A DNA stretch of 18,795 bases from Clostridiales bacterium (GTDB lineage Bacteria > Bacillota > Clostridia > Lachnospirales > CAG-274): the NCBI GenBank assembly GCA_018371275.1, contig JAHALF010000021.1:1-18795 (forward strand), read 5' to 3'. Made by a program: the position numbers and the translations under genes. The first letter of the stretch is position 1, and each line of letters opens with the position of its first letter. The notes beneath the pieces are model-generated. The model saw nothing but the letters and a program-made list of their open reading frames with translations, did not search any database and was not told the DNA's origin. Below, piece after piece: positions 1 to 6,785 of the stretch.

Positions 1-198
1 GAAGAAACAATAGTTATTGAGGGACAGGGAGATGGTATTTCTAAAGCTAGAAAGATAAGAAAGGAAGTAAGCCCTAAAGATAGACTAAAAGCAGCAGAAC
101 TTTTAGGCAAAAGGTATAGATTATTTACAGATAGGATAGAACAAACAGTAGATATAAGACCTATTGTAATTAAAGGAGATGATGAGCTTGAAGAATGA
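1..198 (+). CDS. terS: Terminase small subunit, C-terminal part (partial)
   Basis: Reading frame 1 is open from the left edge to TGA at 196-198 and encodes the last 65 residues of a protein. The segment with DRLKAAELLGKRYRLFTDRIE-type spacing (Arg-Leu-Lys, then Leu-Leu-Gly-Lys, then Phe-Thr-Asp) is the C-terminal signature of PBSX XtmA/Terminase_2 small subunits, which recognise phage DNA and hand it to the large subunit. The N-terminal helix-turn-helix part is outside the window. The tail of the gene overlaps the start of the terminase large subunit by 11 nt or more and carries its Shine-Dalgarno (172-178), so the two are translationally coupled. The position directly before TerL supports the call. 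Confidence 0.85.
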   Translation, partial: EETIVIEGQGDGISKARKIRKEVSPKDRLKAAELLGKRYRLFTDRIEQTVDIRPIVIKGDDELEE

Positions 199-1444
199 TA
201 CTACAGAAAAGTATTTACCAGATATAGTGGGAAAGGGATATAAAGGTTATTGGAACTTTAGGGGAAGATTTAGAGTTTGTAAAGGGTCTAGAGCTAGTAA
301 AAAATCTAAAACAACAGCTTTAAATTTTATAACTAGGTTAATACAATATCCAGACGCTAATTTACTTGTTGTTAGAAAAACATTTAGAACCTTAAAAGAT
401 AGCTGTTTTGCAGAGTTAAAATGGGCAATAGAAAGGCTAGGGGTATCTAACTATTTTGAATGTAAGGTATCTCCTTTAGAAATAACATATAGACCAACAG
501 GACAGAAAATATATTTTAGAGGACTTGATGACCCTTTAAAAATAACATCTATAACTGTGTCTACTGGTGTTTTATGTTGGTTATGGATAGAGGAAGCCTA
601 CGAGATAGGTTCTGAAAGTGATTTTGATATTTTACAAGAAAGTATAAGAGGTGAAGTACCTAAAGGTTTATTTAAACAAATTACATTAACATTTAACCCT
701 TGGAATGAACATCACTGGCTTAAAAAAAGGTTTTTTGACTGTGAACCTAATGAAGATATATTAGCTATAACAACTAACTACACTATTAATGAATGGTTAG
801 ATGCTAGTGATAAAAAGATGTTTGAGGATATGAAAAAAAATAATCCTAAAAGGTATCAAGTAGCAGGTCTTGGTAACTGGGGTATAACAGATGGACTTGT
901 TTATGAAAACTTTAATGTACAAGATTTTAGTATAGTTGATATATTAAGACAAAATAATATTGAAACTGTATTTGGACTTGACTTTGGTTATACTAATGAC
1001 CCAACAGCATTATTTTGTGGAGCTATTGATATAAATAACAAAAAAATATATGTGTTTGATGAGATGTACAAAAAGGCACTTACAAACTTTGATATATCAA
1101 ATCATATAAAAAATATGGGATATGCTAAAGAAAGAATAACAGCAGATAGTGCAGAACCTAAAAGTATATATGAACTTAGAGAGCTTGGCATTAATAGAGT
1201 ACAACCAGCAAGAAAAGGTAAAGACAGTGTAATGCACGGAATACAGTATATACAAGGTTTTGAAATAATTATACACTCTAAATGTAAAAATTTTATAACA
1301 GAAATAAATAACTATACTTGGGATAAAGATAAAAAGACAGGTAAAAGTTTAAATAAACCTATAGATGAGTATAACCATTTATTAGATAGTATGAGATATG
1401 CTTTAGAAAGCTATGTTTTACGTCCTACATTTACATTTGGATAG
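188..1444 (+). CDS. terL: Terminase large subunit, PBSX family
   Basis: This is the ATPase-nuclease motor that packages DNA into proheads. About 15-45 residues in there is a P-loop-like stretch, GSRASKKSKTT, in which the usual second Gly of Walker A is Lys. A Walker B-like hydrophobic strand ending in WIEEA follows about 90 residues later. The C-terminal RNase H-like nuclease shows FGLDFGYTNDPTA, ITADSAEP and NHLLDSMRYA. Length (about 418 aa) is normal for the family. Start choice: AAAGGAG lies at 172-178. The ATGs at 179 and 182 abut it, while TTG at 188 has a 9-nt spacer, so I prefer TTG 188. Starts at 179 or 182 would add two or three residues. The stop TAG (1442-1444) overlaps the ribosome site of the portal gene. 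Confidence 0.93.
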   Translation: MKNDTTEKYLPDIVGKGYKGYWNFRGRFRVCKGSRASKKSKTTALNFITRLIQYPDANLLVVRKTFRTLKDSCFAELKWAIERLGVSNYFECKVSPLEITYRPTGQKIYFRGLDDPLKITSITVSTGVLCWLWIEEAYEIGSESDFDILQESIRGEVPKGLFKQITLTFNPWNEHHWLKKRFFDCEPNEDILAITTNYTINEWLDASDKKMFEDMKKNNPKRYQVAGLGNWGITDGLVYENFNVQDFSIVDILRQNNIETVFGLDFGYTNDPTALFCGAIDINNKKIYVFDEMYKKALTNFDISNHIKNMGYAKERITADSAEPKSIYELRELGINRVQPARKGKDSVMHGIQYIQGFEIIIHSKCKNFITEINNYTWDKDKKTGKSLNKPIDEYNHLLDSMRYALESYVLRPTFTFG

Positions 1445-1454
1445 GAGGTTTAAG

Positions 1455-2867
1455 GTGAATTTTTATAATATACAAAGTGATATAGCTAATAAGATAATTA
1501 GTGAAAATGCTGGTATTACATATTTACAATTTTTAGAAAAAGAAATAGAAACATTTTTAAATTCTAAAAAAAGAAAAGATATGGTTGACGCTTATAATTA
1601 TTTAATAGGTAATCACGATATTTTGAAAAGAAAAAGGGGATTATGGACTTCTAATGATAGTTTTGTGGAAAGTAAAAGATTACCTAATAATAAGATAGTT
1701 GACAATCAGTATGCTAAAGTTGTTGAACAAAAAACAAACTACCTTTTTGCTAGGGAATTAACTATTGAATGTAAAAATAAAGAATTTGAGGGAAAAATTA
1801 AAAGTTTATTTGATAAGCGTTTTATAAGAATTTTTAGAAAGTTAGGAGAAAATTCTATTAACTATGGTATAGGTTGGTTATATATTTATATTGAAAATGA
1901 CAAAATAAATTTTAAAAATTTTGCTCCTTATGAAGTATTGCCTTTTTGGAAAGATGAAGAACAAACTTTACTTGATATGGTTGTACGTGTATACACTATT
2001 GAAGAATATAAAATAAATGGTAAGGAGGATATAATTAAAGTAGAGGTATACAACAAAGATAATGTAGACTATTATACATATGATGGGAGGTTAAATTTTG
2101 AAAATTCTAAAAGTTATATAGATTTAAAAGATAATAATAAACAAGTTAATTTTAATAATATACCTATTATACCATTTAAAAGTAGTAGTAGAGAACAACC
2201 CTTATTAAATAGTGTTAAAAGCCTACAGGATAGTTTAAATTTAATTAAATCAAACTTTGTAAACTATATGGAAGAAGACCCACGAACAACTTGGATAGTA
2301 TTAAAGGGATATGGTGAACAAGATTTAGAAATATTTAAACGTAATATGGCAGAATATGGTATATTAAAAATAGATTCATATGAAACTGGTGCTGGTGTAG
2401 AAACATTAAAAATAGAAGTAGATGCTAACAACTATACAATAATTATAAATATGCTTAAAAAATCTATAATTGAAAATGCTAATGCTTTTGATGTAAAAGA
2501 TGAAAGATTAGCTAATAACCCTAATCAAATGAATATACGTTCAATGTACAGTGATATCGACTTAGCTAGTAATGGTTTAGAAATAGAGTTTCAATGTAGC
2601 TTGGAAATATTTTTTGAATTTTGTGCAATGTATTTTAAAATATTAGAAAATAAAGATTTTTTTAATGAAAAAGTAGAAGTTACTTTCAACAAAGACCAAT
2701 TACTTAACTCAAGTGAGATTATACAAGATTTAGTTAGTAGCTATGGAATGCTATCAAAAGAAACTATATTGTCAAAACACCCTTATGTTAAAGATGTAGA
2801 AGAGGAATTGCAAAGAATAGCTAAGGAAGAAACAATACAAGTTGATGATAAATATCCTAATCATTAA
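1455..2867 (+). CDS. Portal protein, SPP1 gp6-like
   Basis: This 470-residue protein sits immediately after the terminase and has the usual size of SPP1 gp6-type portals, the dodecameric ring at the capsid vertex through which DNA passes. Recognisable family features are an N-terminal segment with NNKIVDNQYAKVVEQKTNYLFA, a central barrel-like region with FAPYEVLPFW, a long helical stretch (QPLLNSVKSLQDSLNLIKS) and a glutamate-rich C-terminus. The start is GTG at 1455, 6 nt after TAGGAGG (1442-1448). The frame stays open upstream to 1413, but that extension lies inside terL and has no ribosome site. Family assignment is by remembered motif spacing and position. The exact subfamily is less certain. 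Confidence 0.9.
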   Translation: MNFYNIQSDIANKIISENAGITYLQFLEKEIETFLNSKKRKDMVDAYNYLIGNHDILKRKRGLWTSNDSFVESKRLPNNKIVDNQYAKVVEQKTNYLFARELTIECKNKEFEGKIKSLFDKRFIRIFRKLGENSINYGIGWLYIYIENDKINFKNFAPYEVLPFWKDEEQTLLDMVVRVYTIEEYKINGKEDIIKVEVYNKDNVDYYTYDGRLNFENSKSYIDLKDNNKQVNFNNIPIIPFKSSSREQPLLNSVKSLQDSLNLIKSNFVNYMEEDPRTTWIVLKGYGEQDLEIFKRNMAEYGILKIDSYETGAGVETLKIEVDANNYTIIINMLKKSIIENANAFDVKDERLANNPNQMNIRSMYSDIDLASNGLEIEFQCSLEIFFEFCAMYFKILENKDFFNEKVEVTFNKDQLLNSSEIIQDLVSSYGMLSKETILSKHPYVKDVEEELQRIAKEETIQVDDKYPNH

Positions 2868-2878
2868 GAGGTAGCTAT

Positions 2879-3931
2879 ATGAAGAACAGAGATTATTGGC
2901 GAAAAAGGTTTTTGTATAATCAAATATTTAATGTTAAACGTATGGATAAAGTTTCGGAAGAGTATGCAGAATTATTTCAAACTTTAATAAAAGAATTAAA
3001 CAAGGAAATAACATACTGGTATTTACAGTTTGCTAAAGACGGGGAGCTTACTTCTTTAAAGTCTAAAAAGATATTAAATCAAAGTCAGTTAAAACAAATA
3101 AAAACAGATGTTTATGGTTTTATACAAAAAGCTAAAGAAAATGGTATAAATGGAGATTATACAAAAGAACTTGATTATATTTATAATAGAGTTCAGCTTA
3201 ATAGACTAGAATTATTAAGAAGTGTAATTGATATGGAATTAATAGAACTTTATCATAATATAGATGAAAGCCTTAAAAAAGAGTTACAAGATACATATAT
3301 AGAAACACAAGGTAGAACGGTATATGAAATATCTAAAGCTAATGGTAAACTTGTAGAATGGAGCTTACCAACAAAAGATATGATAGATGTTATTTTGTTA
3401 CAGCCTTGGGCTAGTGATGGTAAAAACTTCAGTGATAATATATGGACTAATAAAGCTAGATTATTAAATGCTTTAGAAACAGAACTTAGAAAAGGATTTG
3501 TAATGGGTAAGTCTGTTGGACAAATAACTAAATCTATGGCTGATAAAGTGTATAAACAAAATAAAAAGTCAGCAACAGCAGAATATAATTTAAGAAGAGT
3601 TGTACATACCGAAATAGGACATTTTGCAGAAGAAGCTAAAACAAAAGTATTACAGGATTTAGATGTTAAAAAGTATGAGATAGACGCTACCTTAGATAGT
3701 CATACTTGTAGTGTATGTCAAAGTAAAGATAAAGAAGTTTATAGTTATGATGATAGAATAGAGGGTGTAAATGCTCCAGTATTTCATCCTTTTTGTCGTT
3801 GTGCAACTGCTCCATACTTTGAAGATGATTTTGAATATAGTGAAAGATTTGCAAGAGATAAAAATGGTAAGCCTATATATGTTCCTAATTCTATGAAATA
3901 TAAAGAATACTATGAGAAATATTTGACATAA
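2879..3931 (+). CDS. Minor head protein, SPP1 gp7 / Mu F family
   Basis: The 350-residue product carries the C-terminal hallmark of SPP1 gp7/Mu gpF head-morphogenesis proteins: TLDSHTCSVCQSKD, then about 25 residues later NAPVFHPFCRC, a Cys/His set likely to bind metal. The N-terminal 250 residues are helical and polar, and RRVVHTEIGHFAEEA is the conserved helix before the motif. These proteins associate with the portal and are carried in low copy in the capsid or ejected with DNA. The start ATG at 2879 follows an AGAGGTAG ribosome site 11 nt after the portal stop. The last codons (3923-3928) double as the -35 box of the downstream toxin promoter, so this gene's 3' end is shared with the TA cassette. 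Confidence 0.92.
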   Translation: MKNRDYWRKRFLYNQIFNVKRMDKVSEEYAELFQTLIKELNKEITYWYLQFAKDGELTSLKSKKILNQSQLKQIKTDVYGFIQKAKENGINGDYTKELDYIYNRVQLNRLELLRSVIDMELIELYHNIDESLKKELQDTYIETQGRTVYEISKANGKLVEWSLPTKDMIDVILLQPWASDGKNFSDNIWTNKARLLNALETELRKGFVMGKSVGQITKSMADKVYKQNKKSATAEYNLRRVVHTEIGHFAEEAKTKVLQDLDVKKYEIDATLDSHTCSVCQSKDKEVYSYDDRIEGVNAPVFHPFCRCATAPYFEDDFEYSERFARDKNGKPIYVPNSMKYKEYYEKYLT

Positions 3932-3951
3932 AATAGTAAAAATTATATAAT
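3923..3951 (+). promoter_or_regulatory. Consensus sigma-A promoter of type I toxin mRNA (cassette 1)
   Basis: A perfect TTGACA (3923-3928) is followed by exactly 17 nt and a perfect TATAAT (3946-3951). The predicted transcription start is near 3958. The -35 box overlaps the last codons and stop of the minor head gene. Such a full-consensus promoter inside a phage late operon implies that the small gene at 4045 is transcribed independently of late control, for example in the lysogen. Confidence 0.85.
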
Positions 3952-3989
3952 AAATAGAGATAATCTTAATAAAGGGTTGTTAGCCTACT

Positions 3990-4031
3990 AACTCTAAACT
4001 ACTGAATTACATAGTAATTCTAGGTAGAGTT
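3990..4031 (+). promoter_or_regulatory. 5' leader hairpin upstream of toxin Shine-Dalgarno
   Basis: AACTCTA (3990-3996) pairs with TAGAGTT (4025-4031), CTA (3999-4001) with TAG (4021-4023), and GAATTAC (4004-4010) with GTAATTC (4014-4020) around an ATA loop. The stem ends directly before the AGGGGGTGG ribosome site (4032-4040). A long stem at this place would influence ribosome access. Its 5' arm competes with the 5'-3' closing pairing by only one base, so both may coexist. Confidence 0.65.
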
Positions 4032-4044
4032 AGGGGGTGGTATT

Positions 4045-4125
4045 ATGAGTACATATGAAACAATAATGGTAATATTAGCATTATTAAGTTTAATTGTATC
4101 AATAATTAATAGTACAAAAAAATAA
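4045..4125 (+). CDS. Type I toxin-like peptide, Hol-Tox/TxpA-type (26 aa)
   Basis: A 26-codon gene starts at ATG 4045, 4 nt after the strong site AGGGGGTGG, and ends with TAA 4123-4125. The peptide MSTYETIMVILALLSLIVSI has a short polar N-terminus, one hydrophobic membrane helix (about residues 7-22) and a basic Lys-Lys end. The MSTYETIM start followed by a single helix is what I know from the 'putative holin-like toxin' family related to Bacillus TxpA/BsrG. Those peptides insert in the membrane and are silenced by a 3'-overlapping antisense RNA. Here the gene has its own consensus promoter (3923), a structured leader and an opposing promoter downstream (4252-4224). It could instead be a non-toxic leader peptide, but the two-promoter layout argues for TA. 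Confidence 0.75.
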   Translation: MSTYETIMVILALLSLIVSIINSTKK

Positions 4126-4156
4126 CAGCCCCTGTCTGCAAAACTATGGGCTGTTA
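4116..4156 (-). terminator. Intrinsic terminator of antisense RNA (cassette 1)
   Basis: TAACAGCCC (4123-4131) and GGGCTGTTA (4148-4156) form a 9-bp stem. Read on the minus strand it is followed by seven T residues (complement of 4116-4122). On the + strand no T-run follows, so it terminates only leftward transcription. Confidence 0.75.
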
Positions 4157-4191
4157 GGCTATTAAATAATCTAACAAAAACAAAGTAGTAG

Positions 4192-4217
4192 GCTAATAAT
4201 TAAGATTAGCTTTTCTT
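4192..4217 (+). terminator. Weak terminator at toxin mRNA 3' end (cassette 1)
   Basis: GCTAAT (4192-4197) and ATTAGC (4205-4210) form a 6-bp stem followed by TTTTCTTAT. It is weak, but it lies where the 5'-3' complementary segment ends, which fits an mRNA end here. Read-through would reach the stronger hairpins at 4321 and 4371. Confidence 0.45.
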
Positions 4218-4223
4218 ATACAT

Positions 4224-4252
4224 ATAATACCATAAACTATAGTCTATGTAAA
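4224..4252 (-). promoter_or_regulatory. Minus-strand promoter of antisense RNA (cassette 1)
   Basis: Read on the minus strand, TTTACA (complement of 4247-4252) is followed by 17 nt and TATTAT (complement of 4224-4229). The predicted start is near 4217. It faces the toxin promoter at 3923, so the two transcripts converge and overlap at their 3' ends. Confidence 0.7.
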
Positions 4253-4280
4253 TATTTTTCTAAGTTATTATTGAAAAAAT

Positions 4281-4308
4281 ATTTTATAATGAAGCTTTTT
4301 TATAAAAT
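4281..4308. repeat. AT-only hairpin
   Basis: ATTTTATAA (4281-4289) is the reverse complement of TTATAAAAT (4300-4308), with a 10-nt loop. It is the first of three inverted repeats in the gap before the LysM gene. Function is not evident. It may be decayed terminator sequence. Confidence 0.5.
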
Positions 4309-4320
4309 AAAGTATTTTTT

Positions 4321-4358
4321 AAGTCATTATGAACAAAATAAGTTCATAATGACTTTTT
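4321..4358 (+). terminator. Long perfect hairpin with T-run
   Basis: A perfect 14-bp stem (4321-4334 with 4342-4355, loop AAAATAA) runs into five T residues at 4354-4358. On the minus strand the stem is also followed by a T-rich run (complement of A residues is absent, so termination is best on +). It would stop read-through from the toxin cassette. Confidence 0.7.
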
Positions 4359-4370
4359 CATAAACTATAT

Positions 4371-4397
4371 AAAGACAACTATTTTAGGTTGTCTTTT
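4371..4397 (+). terminator. Intrinsic terminator before LysM gene
   Basis: AAAGACAAC (4371-4379) pairs with GTTGTCTTT (4388-4396), loop of 8 nt, with the T-run continuing to 4399. Its stem sequence resembles the terminators at 11633 and 13080 (AGACAAGT stems), suggesting one repeat family. It lies only 11 nt before the LysM ribosome site, so late transcripts must pass it. Confidence 0.7.
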
Positions 4398-4422
4398 TTA
4401 ATACTTGAAAGGAGGTGGTTAT

Positions 4423-5100
4423 ATATATAGTTTTAGTTTAAGTTATGATAATGACTTATCTAATGCTATTTATTTTCCTTTAACAATAGAAGAGTTTAAG
4501 ACAGTTGTTAAATCATTAAATAAAACGGTAGATGTTGTAAGTGGAAGTCAGATGACAATTATAAAGTCTATACCACTTAGAGAATTTAGCTTAAAAGTGT
4601 TATTACCTAAAAATGATATATTAGTTAAAGATAAATATATATGGAAAGAACCTATTGTATATTTAGGTAGATTAAGAGAGTTTAAAGCTAATAAAAAGCC
4701 TTTAAGATTTATAGTATTAAGACCACAAGAAGATGGTACAGAGTTATTCCCAGGAAATTTACTTGTAACTTTAGAAGAATATACAGTAAATGAAGTTGCT
4801 GGGGAAGAAGGAGATTTTTATATTGATATAAAATTAAAAGAATATAATACTATACAAGGTAAAAAATTAGTTATTAATAACAATAAGCCTAATAATAATG
4901 GTAAAGTTCAAGCTAAGGAAGAACCACAAAGACCTACTAAAGAACCAGATAAAACATATACAGTTAAAAAAGGTGATACATTATGGACTATTGCTCAAAA
5001 ACAATTAGGAAATGGTAGCAAGTGGCAAGACATAGCTAAATTAAACAATATATCTAATCCAAATAAGCTACAAGTAGGGCAGGTGTTAAAATTGCAATGA
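4423..5100 (+). CDS. xkdP: LysM-domain tail protein, XkdP-like, apparent AUA start
   Basis: The product (about 225 aa) begins YSFSLSYDND, the usual N-terminus of XkdP-type tail proteins. It ends in a LysM peptidoglycan-binding domain (about residues 178-225: TYTVKKGDTLWTIAQ ... LQVGQVLKLQ). Between them is a polar linker rich in Asn, Pro and Lys. In PBSX-class tails it acts in the tail/baseplate hub region together with XkdQ. Start: AAAGGAGGTGG lies at 4408-4418 and the codon 7 nt after GGAGG, exactly where family members have Met, is ATA (4423). The only upstream in-frame candidate, TTG 4405, precedes its own ribosome site, so AUA initiation is inferred. Its place between minor head and scaffold is unusual, since PBSX has it after the tape measure. 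Confidence 0.88.
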   Translation: MYSFSLSYDNDLSNAIYFPLTIEEFKTVVKSLNKTVDVVSGSQMTIIKSIPLREFSLKVLLPKNDILVKDKYIWKEPIVYLGRLREFKANKKPLRFIVLRPQEDGTELFPGNLLVTLEEYTVNEVAGEEGDFYIDIKLKEYNTIQGKKLVINNNKPNNNGKVQAKEEPQRPTKEPDKTYTVKKGDTLWTIAQKQLGNGSKWQDIAKLNNISNPNKLQVGQVLKLQ

Positions 5101-6101
5101 AAATAAAATTATTAGTTAATAATAATAAAGGTATATTTGATATAACACCATTTATAACAGATAAGATAACACTTACTACACATAGAAAAAATAGTGCTAG
5201 CACATTAGATTTTAAGTTTGCAAGAGATTTAGTAGTACAAAATAACTTATCTATATCTATTGATGAGGGTAATGCAGTAGAATTAACTGTTAATGATAAC
5301 AAAATATATAAAGGGTTTGTATTTCAAAAAACTAGAAATAAAGACCAGATTATATCTATTAAGTGTTATGACCAGTTAAGGTATTTACAAAATAAACAGA
5401 GCTATACTTTTTTAGATAAAAAGGCGAGTGATATTATTAAATCAATAGCTAGTGATTTTGGACTTATAACAGGACATATACAAGATACAGGTTATATATT
5501 ACAACCTTTAAATATGGATAATCAAAGACTACTTGATATTATAATGAAAGCACTTGACATAACTTTTTATAATAATAATGAATTATATATTTTTTATGAT
5601 GATGTAGGTAAATTAACTCTTAGAAAAGTTAATGATATGTATACCACATATTTATTTACAAGTGATACTAATATAACTAATTTTAACTACACAAGCACTA
5701 TTGATAATAATGTATATAACCAAATAAAGCTTTATAAAGATAATGAAGAAACAGGTAAAAGGGAGATATATCTAGCTAAAGATAATGCTAATATTGGTAA
5801 TTGGGGTGTTTTACAGTATTATGAAAAGTTAGATGATAACCTTAATACAGCACAGGCTAAAAAACTAGCAGAAAATATATTAAAACAAAAAAATAAAGTT
5901 GTTGAAAGTTTATCTATTGATATTCAAAATATAGATGATACTTTAAAACTTGAAAAGTTAAGGGCTGGCAATTATGTATATGTTTTAATTAAAGCATTAT
6001 CAAGTGGAGATTTTTCAAAAACTTGTCTTATTGAAAAATGTACACATATATTTTGTGATAATGAGCATAGTATAAAATTAGAATTAAATGGAGGTAGTTA
6101 A
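5097..6101 (+). CDS. xkdQ: Baseplate hub protein, XkdQ/YqbQ-like
   Basis: This 334-residue protein has the layout of the XkdQ/YqbQ family (gp27/VgrG-like hub domains): DITPFITDKITLTTHRKNSASTLDF near the N-terminus, the YKGFVFQKTRNKDQIISIKCYDQLRYL strand region around residues 72-98, a central helical insertion, and a C-terminal region ending in HSIKLELNGG. The hub closes the tail tube end and connects the baseplate. ATG 5097 overlaps the LysM stop (ATGA), which indicates translational coupling of the pair. In PBSX these two genes follow the tape measure. Here the intact pair lies within the head module. Confidence 0.88.
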   Translation: MKIKLLVNNNKGIFDITPFITDKITLTTHRKNSASTLDFKFARDLVVQNNLSISIDEGNAVELTVNDNKIYKGFVFQKTRNKDQIISIKCYDQLRYLQNKQSYTFLDKKASDIIKSIASDFGLITGHIQDTGYILQPLNMDNQRLLDIIMKALDITFYNNNELYIFYDDVGKLTLRKVNDMYTTYLFTSDTNITNFNYTSTIDNNVYNQIKLYKDNEETGKREIYLAKDNANIGNWGVLQYYEKLDDNLNTAQAKKLAENILKQKNKVVESLSIDIQNIDDTLKLEKLRAGNYVYVLIKALSSGDFSKTCLIEKCTHIFCDNEHSIKLELNGGS

Positions 6102-6719
6102 ATGAAAAATTTATTAAACAAATTACAAATAGAAGAAGAAATAGCTAATCAAATATTAAATAAGTATAATGATGATATAGCCAAAGTTAATGAAGATTTA
6201 CAAACTGCTAATAAAAACTTAGAACTTAAAAATACACAATTAGCAGAAGTACAAAAAAATATTAAAGAATTACAAAAACTTGAGCCTGAAAAAGTAAAAG
6301 AAGAGCTTGAAAATACTAAAACAAAAATGAAAGAGCTTGAGCAAGCTCATAAGCTAGAAATTGATAATATAAAAATAGACAATGCTATTAATACAAGTCT
6401 TATGAAAAATGGTGCTATTAACAATAAAGCAGTAATACCTTTTATAAATAAAGGAGTTGTTAAATTTGATGAAAATGGTAATATCGTTGGATTAGATGAC
6501 CAATTAAAAGAGCTTATAAAAGGAGAAGAAACTAGCTTTTTATTTAAACAAAAAGAACAAGTTAATATTAAAGGTTTGGATATTCAAACTAAAGAAAATG
6601 CTACACCTGGTAATAGTATAGGTAAACCTATAAATAATAACTATATTAGTAATAACAAGTTTCAACTTGGTAAAATACCTAGCTTTGAAATGTTTGAAAA
6701 ACAATTTAATAATCAATAA
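6102..6719 (+). CDS. Scaffold protein, Phage GP20 family
   Basis: The 205-residue product is strongly helical and charged. A coiled coil covers about residues 10-95 (repeated Leu/Ile with Glu/Lys, e.g. KNLELKNTQLAEVQKNIKEL), and then comes the family segment with AINTSLMKNGAINNKAVIPFI and VGLDDQLKELIK. This matches GP20-type minor structural or scaffold proteins that template prohead assembly and sit directly before the capsid gene. ATG 6102 touches the previous stop, with GGAGG at 6090-6094. The C-terminal Asn-rich end is low in complexity. A terminator-like hairpin lies right after the stop. Confidence 0.88.
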   Translation: MKNLLNKLQIEEEIANQILNKYNDDIAKVNEDLQTANKNLELKNTQLAEVQKNIKELQKLEPEKVKEELENTKTKMKELEQAHKLEIDNIKIDNAINTSLMKNGAINNKAVIPFINKGVVKFDENGNIVGLDDQLKELIKGEETSFLFKQKEQVNIKGLDIQTKENATPGNSIGKPINNNYISNNKFQLGKIPSFEMFEKQFNNQ

Positions 6720-6724
6720 TAAAG

Positions 6725-6752
6725 CCTTATTCTAAAAAGAATAAGGTTTATT
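6725..6752 (+). terminator. Hairpin between scaffold and capsid genes
   Basis: CCTTATTCT (6725-6733) pairs with AGAATAAGG (6738-6746) around an AAAA loop, followed by TTTATTTATA. The T-run is interrupted, so it may attenuate rather than terminate, or protect the capsid message 5' end after processing. No clear promoter is visible before the capsid gene. Confidence 0.55.
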
Positions 6753-6785
6753 TATATATTTTTTAATTTTAAGGAGGAATAAAAA

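Larger units (their letters stand above)
3961..4208 (+). other. Toxin mRNA 5'-3' closing complementarity (cassette 1)
   Basis: TAATCTTAAT (3961-3970) near the predicted 5' end is the exact reverse complement of ATTAAGATTA (4199-4208) near the predicted 3' end. TTAGCCTACTA (3980-3990) is the exact reverse complement of TAGTAGGCTAA (4186-4196). The two pairs are collinear, giving 10 + 11 bp that would join the ends of an mRNA of about 255 nt. Such 5'-3' closure is known from type I toxin mRNAs, where it keeps the full-length message translationally inactive. Confidence 0.7.
4116..4217 (-). ncRNA. Predicted antisense antitoxin RNA (cassette 1)
   Basis: The RNA would start near 4217 from the minus promoter at 4252-4224, run leftward across the toxin mRNA 3' region, and end in the T-run complementary to the A-run 4116-4122. 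It would be about 100 nt, overlap the last two Lys codons and the whole 3' UTR, and be fully complementary to the toxin mRNA there. This is the arrangement of RatA/SR4-type antitoxins. No transcript evidence is available. The call rests on promoter and terminator signals. Confidence 0.65.

Noticed and set aside
4123..4156. Terminator for the + strand toxin mRNA at the AACAGCCC stem
   Set aside because: After the stem the + strand reads GGCTATTAA, with no T-run. The T-run is on the minus strand side, so it serves the antisense RNA.
3932..4404. CRISPR array or tRNA in the intergenic gap
   Set aside because: The repeats are inverted hairpins with differing sequences, not regularly spaced direct repeats, and no cloverleaf with T-loop consensus is visible.
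4405..4407. TTG 4405 as start of the LysM gene
   Set aside because: The only ribosome site (4408-4418) lies downstream of it, and the extra residues translate the ribosome site itself.
5054..5302. 82-codon minus-strand reading frame
   Set aside because: Lies wholly opposite the XkdP/XkdQ-like genes, has no ribosome site or promoter, and the hydrophobic composition is what AT-rich antisense frames give.
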